NCBI RefSeq assembly: GCF_001945445.1
Contig: NZ_MSXW01000026.1
Location: 365,105-429,104, forward strand
Length of the DNA: 64,000 nt
Direction of reading: 5' to 3'
DNA from: Pseudomonas sp. PA27(2017)
GTDB lineage: Bacteria > Pseudomonadota > Gammaproteobacteria > Pseudomonadales > Pseudomonadaceae
In this document: piece by piece, positions 8,637 through 17,344 of the stretch
Position numbering within the stretch: the stretch's first letter is position 1
Layout: every line of letters starts with the position of its first letter
Program-made: the position numbers and the translations under genes
The notes under the pieces: generated by a model
What the model was told of the DNA's origin: nothing
Databases searched by the model: none
What the model saw: the letters and a program-made list of their open reading frames with translations, nothing else

Positions 8637-9583
8637 CGCTTGGTTTCCTCTTTTTGTTGGTCGGCCATGGCCCGCTCGATGCCCTTCACGCACGCCACCA
8701 GCGTGGCGTTGACGGGCGTGGCGATGCCGTAGCGCTGGCCGAGCCGCACCACGGCGCCGTTGATGAAATCGATTTCGGTGATCGAGCCCTTCTCCAGGCT
8801 CTGCAGCATGGACGTCTTGAACGAGGCCGGTAGCCCTTCGCTCGCCAGGTTCCAGGCCTGCTCGGGCTTGGTGAGGCTTAGGGTCACGCCCGCCGCCCGC
8901 GCCACGCCGATGGCTTCGGCCACTGCGGCCAGGGCGGTTTCGCGCAGCAGCGGCTCGCTGTAGAGCTGGCCGTAGGTGAGCATGGTGATGCCCGTCAGCG
9001 CGCCAGTGGAGACGTTGACCAAGAGCTTGTCCCACATGGTGCCGAGAATGTTTTCGCTGACCGTGGTATCCAGGCCGGCACCGCGGAACACCTCGGCAAT
9101 ATGGCTGACCCGCGCGCTGACCCGGCCATCGAGTTCGCCGATGAACGTCTGCTTGCCCGCCACGCCACAGCGGATACGGCCCGGTGCCAGCAACACGCCG
9201 CCCACATAAGTTTTGCCGGCAATGACTTTGTCACGGCCGAACGCCTCGGCGAGCAAGTCTTCGTGACCCAGGCCATTCTGCAGCGACAGCACCACGGTCT
9301 GCGGCCCGATCAGCGCGGTGGCGTCAGCGATAGCGCGGGCGGTGGCGAACGACTTGACCAGCACGATCAGCAAATCGACAGGGCCGACCTCTCTGGCACG
9401 CGAGGTGGCATTGATGCGCACGCTGCGCTCGATGTCGTCTTCGATCACCGTCAGGCCGCCGTGCCTGATGGCATCGATGTGCGCGCCGGCACGGTTGAGC
9501 AGCCAGGTTTCATGGCCCGCCTCGCTAAGCGCGGCGCCAAAGGTGCTGCCCAGCGCACCGGATCCGAGGATGCAGATTTTCAA
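8633..9583 (-). CDS. 2-dehydropantoate 2-reductase-family (PanE/ApbA-like) protein
   Basis: A 316-residue protein with the N-terminal Rossmann loop ILGSGALGSTFGAALSEAG and the C-terminal helical domain containing MWDKLLVNVSTGALTGITM, as in ketopantoate reductases. Length is normal. It is the first gene of a six-gene leftward operon and is divergent from a LysR gene across about 90 bp. PanE-like proteins in catabolic operons often act on other 2-keto or 2-hydroxy acids; with CoA-transferase and shikimate-type neighbours, a role in pantothenate synthesis is unlikely here. Confidence 0.85.
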   Translation of the reverse strand: MKICILGSGALGSTFGAALSEAGHETWLLNRAGAHIDAIRHGGLTVIEDDIERSVRINATSRAREVGPVDLLIVLVKSFATARAIADATALIGPQTVVLSLQNGLGHEDLLAEAFGRDKVIAGKTYVGGVLLAPGRIRCGVAGKQTFIGELDGRVSARVSHIAEVFRGAGLDTTVSENILGTMWDKLLVNVSTGALTGITMLTYGQLYSEPLLRETALAAVAEAIGVARAAGVTLSLTKPEQAWNLASEGLPASFKTSMLQSLEKGSITEIDFINGAVVRLGQRYGIATPVNATLVACVKGIERAMADQQKEETKR

Positions 9584-9625
9584 GATGAGGCGCTCCTGCT
9601 TTTTTCCTCACCTTAACCACGCCCC

Positions 9626-9645
9626 CATTGTTGAGCTATACAATG
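9626..9645. promoter_or_regulatory. LysR-type operator candidate
   Basis: CATTGT-N8-ACAATG is a 6-bp dyad centred in the gap between the divergent reductase operon (start 9583) and its LysR gene (start 9676). It includes the T-N11-A arrangement usual for LysR binding sites. Confidence 0.5.
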
Positions 9646-9675
9646 GAATCAATAGCGCTATCAGAAAAATAAATA

Positions 9676-10590
9676 ATGACCGCCATCGACGCCCTGCCCG
9701 AACCCAAACTGCTGCACCTGTTCGACGTGCTGTACGACACCCGCAGCGTGACCCGTACCGCCGAACAGCTGGGCCAGAGCCAGCCGACCATCAGCCTGTG
9801 GTTGGGCAAACTACGCGAGCAGCTGGGCGATCCGCTGTTCGTGCGCACGCCCACCGGCATGGCGCCCACGCCCCAGGCCGATGCGCTGATCACGCCGTGC
9901 CGCGAAGTGCTCGAATCACTGCGCCGGCTGGCGGCCTGGGAGATCGGCTTCGATCCGGCCAGCGCCCAACGGCGCTTTCGCCTGTGCCTGAGCGACGCCA
10001 GCCATATCACCCTGCTGCCGAAGATTCTCGAACACCTGCGCAGGCAGGCGCCCGGCATCCGCCTGGAGGTGGCGCGTATCGACGGCAATACCGAACGCGC
10101 CCTGGAAACCGGCGAGGCCGACCTGGCAGTCGGCTTCGTACCCTGGCTGGGCGGCGGTATCTATCAGCAGGTGCTGTTTTCGCAAGACTGGATCTGCCTG
10201 GCCAGCCCGTCCCATCCGCGCCTCAAGTCAGCACTGAGCATCAAGAAATACGTGGCCGAGGGCCATGTGTTCGTCAGCGCCGGCACGGGCCAGAAGCTGC
10301 TGGAGGCCGCCCTGGCACGTAACGCCATCGAGCGGCAGATCGTGCTGGAGCTACCGGGGTTCCTCGGATTGGGCGCCGTAATCGGCAGCACCGACCTGAT
10401 CGCCACGCTGCCGCGCCACATCGGCGAAACGCTCGCCGCCGCCCATGGCCTGAAAGTTCACGCCTGCCCGTTGCCCATCGACACCTTTCTGGTCAAGCAG
10501 CATTGGCACGCCCGTTACCACCACGACCCCGGCAGCCGCTGGCTGCGCACGACCATCTCGATGTTGTTTCAGGGAACCGAGCCCAGGTGA
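9676..10590 (+). CDS. LysR-family regulator of the adjacent CoA-transferase/shikimate-type operon
   Basis: A 304-residue LysR protein. The HTH spans residues 8-66 (LFDVLYDTRSVTRTAEQLG, SQPTISLWLGKLREQLGDPL), and the effector domain begins near 90 (RRFRLCLSDASHITLLPKIL). This is the NodD/PcpR-like subgroup, which often responds to aromatic or related compounds. It is divergent from the operon at 9583-5077 with a dyad between them, so it is its likely activator. Confidence 0.9.
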   Translation: MTAIDALPEPKLLHLFDVLYDTRSVTRTAEQLGQSQPTISLWLGKLREQLGDPLFVRTPTGMAPTPQADALITPCREVLESLRRLAAWEIGFDPASAQRRFRLCLSDASHITLLPKILEHLRRQAPGIRLEVARIDGNTERALETGEADLAVGFVPWLGGGIYQQVLFSQDWICLASPSHPRLKSALSIKKYVAEGHVFVSAGTGQKLLEAALARNAIERQIVLELPGFLGLGAVIGSTDLIATLPRHIGETLAAAHGLKVHACPLPIDTFLVKQHWHARYHHDPGSRWLRTTISMLFQGTEPR

Positions 10591-10615
10591 TTCCCGCAAA
10601 CGCCGTCGACACGCC

Positions 10616-11641
10616 CTAGCGCGTCGACTTCACGTTGCCATGGCGGATTTCCCTGGACGGTGAGTTGCCGAAATAGGCCGTGTAGCACTTGCTGAAATGG
10701 CTCGGCGAGACGAAGCCGCATGCCACGCTGACGTCCAGCACCGGCAAGTCCGAGTGCTGCAGCAGGCGGCGCCCTTCGGTGATGCGCAGCTCCAGGTAAT
10801 AGCGCGCCGGCGTGGTGCCGAGCTGCTGCTGGAAAAGCCGTTCGATCTGCCGCCGCGAGCGTCCCGAATAGGTAGCTAGCTGATCGGTGCTCAGGGGCTC
10901 TTCGATATTGGCGCTCATCAGGTTGATCACCGTGCGCAGCGGCTCGCTCATCTTCGCGTGCAGGGTCGGTTTGACCCGTTTGTAACGCGACTCCTCGAAC
11001 GCCAGGATGCCGACGATGCCCTCGACCAGATCGTTGCCATGCAACGCGCCTATCCACTCCAGAATCATGTGGAACGCCCCGGTCGGGCTGGCCGCGGTCA
11101 GCCGGTCGCGGTCGACCACGAAACTCTCCGCGGTCACCTGGCTGTGCCGGGCGATCTCCGCCAGTGCCGCGCGGTGCTCGGGGTGGATCGCGCAGCGGTA
11201 GCCATCGAGCAATCCGGCCTGGCCAATGAACCAGGCGCCGCTCCACAAACCGGCCAGCGCCACCTGCTTGTCGGCAGCCGTCCGTAGCAGTTGCCTGAGA
11301 GAGGGAATGGGCCGCAGCGGCGTGCGCAGGCCGGCGCAGATCACCAGCAGATCCAGCTCGGCGAGTTCCTGGCCGTTCAGCTCGGCGTCCGGGCAGATGA
11401 CGATGCCCAGGTCACTGGTCACCGCCTGGCCGTCGAGGCTGAAGGTGCGCGTAGCGAACAACCCTCGGTCGATCAGGTTGGCGGTGACCAGCACGTCCAG
11501 CGCCTGGGTGAAGGCCGGCAGGGAGAAGTGCTCCTGCAGAAGAAAGCCCACGCGGGTCTGCCGGGAGGCATCTTTCTTCGCCGCCACGAAGCGCAGGTTC
11601 TGCCCCTGCAGCGTCTCGCTGAAACTGCGTCTGTCCGCCAT
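10616..11641 (-). CDS. GlxA-family AraC regulator (GATase1-like plus HTH_18)
   Basis: A 341-residue regulator. The N-terminal about 190 residues form a DJ-1/PfpI-like domain (VGFLLQEHFSLPAFTQALDV, ICPDAELNGQELAELDLLVI), and the C-terminus is an AraC double HTH ending VSVACGFVSPSHFSKCYTAYFG. This architecture is shared with GbdR, CdhR and ArgR of Pseudomonas, which sense quaternary amines or amino acids. The ATG at 11641 is preferred over the TTG six codons upstream. Its gene is convergent with the LysR gene at 9676-10590, and its own target is not obvious. Confidence 0.88.
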   Translation of the reverse strand: MADRRSFSETLQGQNLRFVAAKKDASRQTRVGFLLQEHFSLPAFTQALDVLVTANLIDRGLFATRTFSLDGQAVTSDLGIVICPDAELNGQELAELDLLVICAGLRTPLRPIPSLRQLLRTAADKQVALAGLWSGAWFIGQAGLLDGYRCAIHPEHRAALAEIARHSQVTAESFVVDRDRLTAASPTGAFHMILEWIGALHGNDLVEGIVGILAFEESRYKRVKPTLHAKMSEPLRTVINLMSANIEEPLSTDQLATYSGRSRRQIERLFQQQLGTTPARYYLELRITEGRRLLQHSDLPVLDVSVACGFVSPSHFSKCYTAYFGNSPSREIRHGNVKSTR

Positions 11642-11762
11642 TGTGCGCCCTGCCTGCAAGCTCGATCACGTGCAGCCGATTGTGGCAGCTGGCGCGGCAC
11701 TTGGGGTGGTCATTTGATTGTGAAACACTGCAGCGCTCTGATGGCCCGCGAGGACACTGCCG

Positions 11763-12665
11763 GTGAGCAGCCCCAACGTTCGCATCCTCAAGCAGCATCT
11801 GCTTTCGGACAATTGGTACGTACTGAAGAAGATCGACTTCGAGCTGCAGCGCCGCGACGGCAGCTGGCAGCCGCAAACCCGCGAGGTGTACGACCGCGGC
11901 AATGGTGCCACCATCGGCCTGTACAACCGGGCCCGGCGCACCGTGATCCTGACTCGCCAATTTCGTATCCCGGCGTTCGTCAACGAGCACCACGGCTACC
12001 TGATCGAAGCGGCCGCCGGGCTGCTGGACAACGCCAGCCCGGAAGAGCGCATTCGCCTGGAGGCCGAGGAAGAAACCGGCTACCGGGTCAGGTCGGTGCG
12101 CAAGATCTTCGACGCGTTCATGAGCCCAGGCTCGGTGACCGAGCGCGTGCACTTCTTCGTCGGCGAGTATCAACCCGAGGACCGCATCAATGATGGCGGC
12201 GGCCTGGCCGAGGAAGGCGAGGATATCGAGGTGCTGGAGCTGCCCTTCGCCGAGGCCCTGGCGATGGTCGACGACGGCCGCATCATGGACGGCAAGACCA
12301 TCATTCTGCTGCAGTACCTGAAGAAGCTGATACCCGTTTCGCCGTTGATGATTCTGCTGACCGGCGCCGATGAGCAAGCACGGGCCTGCGCAGCGAGTCT
12401 GTTGCTGGCGGGCCATATACCGGTTCCCGCCATATGGCCCGGTCAGATGTCACAGGCAGCCGCTGCGCACGATGCCGATGAATATACCCGGCTGCTCGTG
12501 AAACGCTGCGACGCGGTACTGTGCACAGGCGCCATTTCGCCGCACACGAGCCGGCTCGTCGAACTGGCGCAGCAATACGACGTGGCCGTGTACCGCGACG
12601 TGAGCGAGATTCCGGCGACAGTGACGCACCACCCCGATGCCCGCCCCAGCGCATCGATCATCTAG
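11763..12665 (+). CDS. nudK: NudK-type Nudix hydrolase with an extra C-terminal domain
   Basis: Residues 1-195 match NudK, the GDP-mannose pyrophosphatase, with the characteristic Nudix helix AAGLLDNASPEERIRLEAEE followed by ETGYRV. NudK is normally about 190-200 residues, but this protein has 300. The last 100 residues start SPLMILLTGADEQARACAASL and contain CDAVLCTGAISPHTSRLVELA. They resemble a small Rossmann-like domain of the kind related to nucleoside 2-deoxyribosyltransferases (DUF4406-like); this is inference from pattern only. The start is GTG at 11763. A GNAT gene follows 14 bp downstream and is probably co-transcribed. Confidence 0.85.
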   Translation: MSSPNVRILKQHLLSDNWYVLKKIDFELQRRDGSWQPQTREVYDRGNGATIGLYNRARRTVILTRQFRIPAFVNEHHGYLIEAAAGLLDNASPEERIRLEAEEETGYRVRSVRKIFDAFMSPGSVTERVHFFVGEYQPEDRINDGGGLAEEGEDIEVLELPFAEALAMVDDGRIMDGKTIILLQYLKKLIPVSPLMILLTGADEQARACAASLLLAGHIPVPAIWPGQMSQAAAAHDADEYTRLLVKRCDAVLCTGAISPHTSRLVELAQQYDVAVYRDVSEIPATVTHHPDARPSASII

Positions 12666-12679
12666 AAAGGATTTCTACC

Positions 12680-13126
12680 ATGGCAACGACCATTCGACAG
12701 GCCACCGTGGCCGACATCGACACCCTGTTCGATATCCGTACCAGCGTCACCGACAACCACCTCTCGCGCCAGCAGCTCGACGAGCTGGGTGTCACGGCAG
12801 ACGCGTTGCGCCAGGCGATAGAAGAATCGCCGTGCGCGTGGGTGGCGGAGCTGGACGGTGTGCCTGCGGGCTTCGCCATGGTCGATATGGACGGTGGTGA
12901 GCTGTTCGCGCTGTTCGTGCGCCCGCAGCATGAGGGCAAGGGGCTCGGCACGCGGTTGCTGGAGGCCGCCGAACAGGCGTTGTTCGCCCGGCATTCGCTG
13001 ATTCACCTGGTGACGGACGGTGACGAGGCGATTCGCGCCAACGGCTTTTACAGTCGCCAGGGTTGGTTGCAGGTTGGTGAGGTGGACGAGCGGGATGTGC
13101 GCTATGAAAAGCGCCGTGATCGATAA
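12680..13126 (+). CDS. GNAT-family N-acetyltransferase
   Basis: A 148-residue protein with the GNAT acetyl-CoA motif VRPQHEGKGLGTRLLEAAEQ at its centre and the closing NGFYSRQGWLQVGEV. The ATG at 12680 has an AGAAAGGA Shine-Dalgarno about 8 bp upstream, which decides it over open codons further upstream. The substrate is unknown. It follows nudK in the same direction with a 14-bp gap. Confidence 0.87.
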   Translation: MATTIRQATVADIDTLFDIRTSVTDNHLSRQQLDELGVTADALRQAIEESPCAWVAELDGVPAGFAMVDMDGGELFALFVRPQHEGKGLGTRLLEAAEQALFARHSLIHLVTDGDEAIRANGFYSRQGWLQVGEVDERDVRYEKRRDR

Positions 13127-13166
13127 GGGCCGTGGGGCCTCCCTTCCCCGTTGAACAAAGCGCCGA

Positions 13167-13478
13167 TCAGGTCTCTACACTTTCGTTGGGGAAGGTGCGT
13201 GGCTTTTCCTGCTCAGGCTGTTCCTGCTGCTGCGGCTTTTCCTCGGTGCCTTCCTTCTCTGGTTTGCCGAGCATTTCGTTGGTGGATTTCTGCACCTCGT
13301 CGATCTGTTCGTTGAAGGCATTGATCGTATCGCTGACCGCTTCGCGGGCAATTTCCTGCACGGCCTGCTCGGCCTTTTCGGTGAATTTCTGCGCCGATTC
13401 CTCGGCCATGTCGCAACCGGCCAGGGTCAGGCCGATCAAGGCGGTCAACACCAGTGCGCAAAGCGGTGATGGGTTCAT
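13167..13478 (-). CDS. Small lipoprotein with charged helical tail
   Basis: This 103-residue protein starts at an ATG at 13478 and has a signal peptide ending in the lipobox LAGC (Cys22). The rest is highly charged and helical (EESAQKFTEKAEQAVQEIAR) and ends in a Glu/Gln/Pro-rich tail. It is probably a membrane-anchored periplasmic protein of unknown role. It lies downstream of terC in the same direction, but a terminator at 13494-13516 separates them. Confidence 0.75.
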   Translation of the reverse strand: MNPSPLCALVLTALIGLTLAGCDMAEESAQKFTEKAEQAVQEIAREAVSDTINAFNEQIDEVQKSTNEMLGKPEKEGTEEKPQQQEQPEQEKPRTFPNESVET

Positions 13479-13493
13479 GATGTATCTCCAGTG

Positions 13494-13516
13494 AAAAGCC
13501 CCGGCGTCGCCGGGGC
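13494..13516 (-). terminator. Rho-independent terminator of terC
   Basis: On the minus strand GCCCCGGC-gac-GCCGGGGC is followed by TTTT. It lies 9 bp beyond the terC stop and ends that transcript. Confidence 0.8.
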
Positions 13517-13524
13517 GTCTGACG

Positions 13525-14529
13525 TCAGTGCGGGGTCTTTTCGGCGTCGACGGCCGGCGGGTCGTTGCGGGTTTTCCACATCGACAGCAGCACGCCACCG
13601 ATCAGCAGGCCCAGGGTCACACTCAGGGAGATCACCGGCGGGGTCTTGCCGATGATGCCGACCAGGAAGATCTTGCCGCCGATGAACACCAGCACCAGGG
13701 CCAAGGCGTACTTGAGGTAGGCGAAGCGATGGATCATCGCGGCCAGGGCGAAGTACAGGGCGCGCAGGCCGAGGATCGCGAAGATGTTCGAGGTATAGAC
13801 GATGAACGGGTCCTGGGTGATGGCGAAGATCGCCGGCACACTGTCGATGGCGAACACCAGGTCGGCACACTCGATCAGCACCAGCGCCAGGAACAGCGGC
13901 GTGGCCCAGCGCACCATGTTGCCTTTTTCATCCGGCTGACGAACGAAGAAGCGACCTTCGTGCAGGCGGTCGGTAACCCGCATGTGTCGACGGACGAACT
14001 TGATCAGCTTGTTTTCGGACAGGTCCGGGTGGTCGTCGACCTTGCTGAACAGCATCTTCACGCCGGTCAGCAGCAGGAAGGCGCCAAACACGTAGAGGAT
14101 CCAGCTGAACTGCGCGATCAGGGCAGCACCCAGGCCGATCATCAGGGCACGCAGCACGATGACGCCGAGGATGCCCCAGAACAGCACCTCGTGCTGGTAC
14201 TTACGCGGGATGGCCAGGAAGCTGAAGATCATCGCCATCAGGAACACGTTGTCCATGGACAGCGACTTCTCGATCAGAAACCCGGTATAGAAATCCATAC
14301 CGGAGGCGGCGCCTTTCATGTGCCAGACCCACAGGCCGAACAGCAGGCCTGCAGTGATGTAGCCGCCGGACAGCAGCAGGCTTTCCTTGACGCCGATTTC
14401 GCGATGCTCGCGGTGAAGCACCCCGAGGTCGAAGACCAGCAGACTGACAACGATGGTGATGAAGATCAGCCAAAACCAGGCTGGCGTGCCGAGGAAGTCG
14501 GCGGTGAGGAACGGTACTAGGGTGCTCAT
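13525..14529 (-). CDS. terC: TerC/Alx-family inner-membrane protein
   Basis: A 334-residue protein with about nine hydrophobic helices and the family's conserved acidic motifs in membrane segments: FIEKSLSMDNVFLMAMIFSF near residue 85 and ECADLVFAIDSVPAIFAIT near 220. TerC/Alx proteins take part in manganese or other metal homeostasis, often helping secreted metalloproteins. The 5' leader holds a small hairpin (GAGTTG/CAACTC) just ahead of a strong TTAGGAGGGG Shine-Dalgarno. I could not recognise the Mn-sensing yybP-ykoY riboswitch that precedes many alx genes. Confidence 0.9.
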   Translation of the reverse strand: MSTLVPFLTADFLGTPAWFWLIFITIVVSLLVFDLGVLHREHREIGVKESLLLSGGYITAGLLFGLWVWHMKGAASGMDFYTGFLIEKSLSMDNVFLMAMIFSFLAIPRKYQHEVLFWGILGVIVLRALMIGLGAALIAQFSWILYVFGAFLLLTGVKMLFSKVDDHPDLSENKLIKFVRRHMRVTDRLHEGRFFVRQPDEKGNMVRWATPLFLALVLIECADLVFAIDSVPAIFAITQDPFIVYTSNIFAILGLRALYFALAAMIHRFAYLKYALALVLVFIGGKIFLVGIIGKTPPVISLSVTLGLLIGGVLLSMWKTRNDPPAVDAEKTPH

Positions 14530-14736
14530 GAGCCCCTCCTAAGTCAGAGTTGTACAAACTGCAACTCCGACATGGCAGCTGGTCAGCTGTCAGAGGGGCC
14601 CGGCGTCGCAGCGCCAATCTAGCAGGCGCTGCGCGCTTCTCAAGAGCCGACTCGTTGCAAATTATAACGAGCCAAAAATCGGCGAATCACTTTGAAATTC
14701 ATGAAAAAGTTCCCGTAATGCGCTTTAAAATTCGCA

Positions 14737-15660
14737 TCAGGCCTGGGCTGCAAGAGCGCCCGACTCTCGAACCGGTACCCAGGCGCTGCCACGCAACCGG
14801 CTGGCATCCCTGGCCGGTGGCAGGCCGAACAGGCGCACGTAATCGCGGCTGAACTGCGAGGGACTTTCGTAACCGACACGGTAACCAGCGCCTGCCGCAT
14901 CGAGCGCTTCGGCGACCATCAGGCGGCGCGCTTCCTGGAGGCGCAAGTGGGTGCGAAATTCCAGCGGGCTCATCGCCGTGACGGCTTTGAAGTGGGCATG
15001 GAAGGTCGAGCGGCTCATGCCGGCGATATCGGCCATGTCGTCGATCCGGCAGGCCTCGGCGTAATGATTGCGCAGCCAGACGATGGCCTTGGCGATCTGA
15101 TTCAGGCGGCTGTCGACCTTGACCATCTGCCGCACCATGGCGCCGCCCCTGCCGATCAGCAGGCGGTAGAGGATCTCGCGCACGGTCAGCGGTGCCAGCT
15201 CGGCGATGTCGCCGGGCGCATCGAGCAGGCCGGCAAGTCGGGCGGCGGCGTCGAGCAGTTCCGGCGTGGTTTCGCCGAGCTGGATGCCGGCAGCGGGTGC
15301 ACCGTCCTTGTCGTCCGCCGGATAGCGCAGCACCAGGTCGCTCAGCACCGTCATGTCCAGGTCGACCACCAGACACAGATAGGGCTCCTGCTCACTTGCC
15401 TCGATCACCGAGCCCATCACCGGCACGTCCACGGAGGCGATCAGGTAATTGGCCGCATCGTAGACATAGGTCGTGGTGCCGGCCGTCACTCGCTTGCGCC
15501 CCTGGACGATCAGGCAAAGGGTCGGTTCGTAGACCACCGGCATCGGCACGGTCGGCGTGCAGGAGCGCACCAGGCTGACGCCGGGAATCGCCGTCGAACG
15601 AATGCCGTCACCCGGCGTATGGCGACCGATGATCTCTACCAGCTTGTGCAGCGAATCCAT
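14737..15660 (-). CDS. AraC-family regulator with AraC_N domain
   Basis: A 307-residue regulator. The N-terminal AraC_N cupin-like region shows PGVSLVRSCTPTVPMPVVYE and LCLIVQGRKRVTAG; the C-terminal AraC HTH pair includes CRIDDMADIAGMSRSTFHAH and GYRVGYESPSQFSRDYVRLFG. Proteins of this type often control an adjacent oxidoreductase or secreted-protein operon. It is divergent from the two small secreted proteins at 15950-16824, its likely targets. Confidence 0.88.
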   Translation of the reverse strand: MDSLHKLVEIIGRHTPGDGIRSTAIPGVSLVRSCTPTVPMPVVYEPTLCLIVQGRKRVTAGTTTYVYDAANYLIASVDVPVMGSVIEASEQEPYLCLVVDLDMTVLSDLVLRYPADDKDGAPAAGIQLGETTPELLDAAARLAGLLDAPGDIAELAPLTVREILYRLLIGRGGAMVRQMVKVDSRLNQIAKAIVWLRNHYAEACRIDDMADIAGMSRSTFHAHFKAVTAMSPLEFRTHLRLQEARRLMVAEALDAAGAGYRVGYESPSQFSRDYVRLFGLPPARDASRLRGSAWVPVRESGALAAQA

Positions 15661-15949
15661 GGCAGCTCCTTTGATAACCAGGGTATTACAAGGTTTTTCA
15701 AGCGGACGATCAGGTAAGTATCCGGGACGATCCAGCTACGAGTTCGGCCCGGCGCAGCGGCAGACTCGGTCAGGACAGATCGGCACTCGAGCCACTGCGG
15801 CGCTCGCTTCTGCCTGCGCCGCGCAGCTTTCCGACTTCAGACGATCAGGCAGGCGAACCCGTCTGCAGGTTCCACGAAATCGATGGCCCTCGCCAGCATA
15901 GGCCAGGCGCGTCGATCAGGCAGATCAAATAGAAACGAGGAGTCCAACC
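15661..15949. promoter_or_regulatory. Divergent promoter region with repeated CGATCAGG motif
   Basis: This gap between the AraC gene and the secreted-protein genes carries the octamer CGATCAGG three times in direct orientation (near 15709, 15843 and 15907), plus a CGATCCAG variant near 15729. Direct repeats are the usual form of AraC-family sites, so these are operator candidates. The copy near 15907 is about 40 bp ahead of the ATG at 15950. Confidence 0.35.
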
Positions 15950-16459
15950 ATGCGTATCGAATCTCTGCGTAATGTCCGTGCCGCGGCCCTGTATGGTGCT
16001 CTGCTGCTCGGCGCCCTGTCGCCAGGCATGTCCCACGCCAACGCCGATCTGGAGGCCCGCAACAAACAGGCCGTCAGCGAAGCGTTCGATCGCTGGGCAG
16101 CCGGCGGCAACACCTTCTTTCGCGACATCCTGACGCCCGACGTGGTGTGGACCATCAGGGGGTCGGGCCCCAGCGCCGGCGTCTATCGCGGCGTGGACGC
16201 CTTCGTGGCCGAGGCGGTACAGCCTTTCGTGGCGCGCCTGTCCGAGCCGGTTCGGCCGGTGAGCAAGCAGGTGTGGGCCGATGGCGACCACGTGATCATC
16301 CAGTGGGACGGCACCGGCGTGGCCCGCGATGGCCAGCCCTATCGCAACAGCTACGCGTGGATCTTTCGCATGCGCGACGGCAAGGCCTACGAGGTATCGG
16401 CGTACCTCGACCTGCCGGCCTACGACGATGTGCTGCAGCGCATCCCAGATCCGGCGTGA
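15950..16459 (+). CDS. Secreted SnoaL/NTF2-like protein
   Basis: A 169-residue protein with an N-terminal signal peptide (LYGALLLGALSPGMSHANA). The NTF2-like core has the pattern AVSEAFDRWAAGGNTFFRDI and later YAWIFRMRDGKAYEVSAYLD. The fold is used by small-molecule isomerases and binding proteins; in the periplasm the role is unknown. ACGAGGAG ahead of the ATG supports the start. It probably forms a two-gene unit with the next gene, under the divergent AraC regulator. Confidence 0.8.
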   Translation: MRIESLRNVRAAALYGALLLGALSPGMSHANADLEARNKQAVSEAFDRWAAGGNTFFRDILTPDVVWTIRGSGPSAGVYRGVDAFVAEAVQPFVARLSEPVRPVSKQVWADGDHVIIQWDGTGVARDGQPYRNSYAWIFRMRDGKAYEVSAYLDLPAYDDVLQRIPDPA

Positions 16460-16464
16460 CGGCC

Positions 16465-16824
16465 ATGAGTTGCCGAGCTACCTGCCTGCGCGCCCTGCTA
16501 ATGGGCGCGCTTCTGGCGGCACCCGCTGCGGTGCTTGCTACCTCATCCACCACGGCGACAACGTCGCCCAACCAGGAGAACGCCATGGCCAACCATCCCT
16601 ACGTCGGCATGTGGGTCACCGACGACGGTCAGATCCGCCACGAACTGCTGCCCAACGGGCGCTACGACGAAGCACGCGGCAGCCGGGAAAGTGCCTATCA
16701 AGGTCGTTATGAAATCACCGGCACCCATATCGACTACTGGGACGACACCGGCTTCACCGCCGATGGCGAGTTCGTCGACCGCGACACGCTGCACCACGGC
16801 GGCATGATCTTTCGCCGCCGCTAG
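16465..16824 (+). CDS. Secreted Atu4866-domain protein
   Basis: A 119-residue protein with a signal peptide (LRALLMGALLAAPAAVLA) followed by a compact beta-rich domain: HPYVGMWVTDDGQIRHELLP, GRYDEARGSRESAYQGRYEI and a terminal GGMIFRRR. This matches the Atu4866-type domain (PF11512), whose function is not known. In related genomes the domain often occurs without a signal sequence; the internal ATG at MANHPYVG (16585) would give that cytoplasmic form. It lies 5 bp after the SnoaL-like gene. Confidence 0.75.
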   Translation: MSCRATCLRALLMGALLAAPAAVLATSSTTATTSPNQENAMANHPYVGMWVTDDGQIRHELLPNGRYDEARGSRESAYQGRYEITGTHIDYWDDTGFTADGEFVDRDTLHHGGMIFRRR

Positions 16825-16831
16825 CGGATGC

Positions 16832-16863
16832 GGGCCGCCTCGGTATCGGGGCGGCCTTTTTTC
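16832..16863 (+). terminator. Rho-independent terminator
   Basis: GGCCGCC and GGCGGCC form a 7-bp stem with a loop of about 10 bases, followed by TTTTTT. It closes the two-gene rightward unit and also lies at the end of the convergent OsmC gene. Confidence 0.8.
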
Positions 16864-17344
16864 AGGCGGGAGTCTCGATCAGCAGCTCGGGCTCGTGGCT
16901 GACCGGGAAATTCATCGAGCGGGCGATAAAGCACATTTCATGGGCCTGATGATGCAGTGCACGAGCCTTTTCCAGATCGCTGCCGGCGGACAGCGTCACT
17001 TTCGGCCGCAGCACCACTGAGGTGAACTGCCCGGCACCGTCGGCCTGTTCGAGCATGGCGCCCTGGGCGTTGTCCTCGTAGGCGATCACAACGATGCCGG
17101 CACCGGCGCACAGGCCCAGATACCAGAGCTTGTGGCAGGCGGAAAGCGACGCGACCAGCAGCTCCTCGGGGTTCCAGCGCGCCGGGTCACCGCGAAAGCT
17201 CGGGTCGGACGAGCCGGCGATGGTGGGCTTGCCGCCGGCCTCGATGCTGTGGGCACGGCTGTAACCGCGATAGGAGGAAGTGCCGCTGCCCTCGTTGCCG
17301 GTCCAGGTCACGCGTACGTCGTAGTGATGCTGTTTGTCCGCCAT
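16862..17344 (-). CDS. OsmC-family peroxiredoxin-like protein
   Basis: A 160-residue OsmC/Ohr-fold protein. The two redox cysteines are in place: Cys70 in LLVASLSACHKLWYL and Cys138 in HHQAHEMCFIARSMN. The family reduces organic hydroperoxides in the cytoplasm. The ATG at 17344 is preferred; the open frame runs 39 codons further upstream, but that segment is not conserved in character. It stands alone and converges on the secreted-protein unit. Confidence 0.85.
   Translation of the reverse strand: MADKQHHYDVRVTWTGNEGSGTSSYRGYSRAHSIEAGGKPTIAGSSDPSFRGDPARWNPEELLVASLSACHKLWYLGLCAGAGIVVIAYEDNAQGAMLEQADGAGQFTSVVLRPKVTLSAGSDLEKARALHHQAHEMCFIARSMNFPVSHEPELLIETPA

Noticed and set aside
14530..14700. 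Possible yybP-ykoY manganese riboswitch ahead of terC
   Set aside because: The conserved core of that riboswitch could not be found; only a small hairpin before the ribosome site is seen.
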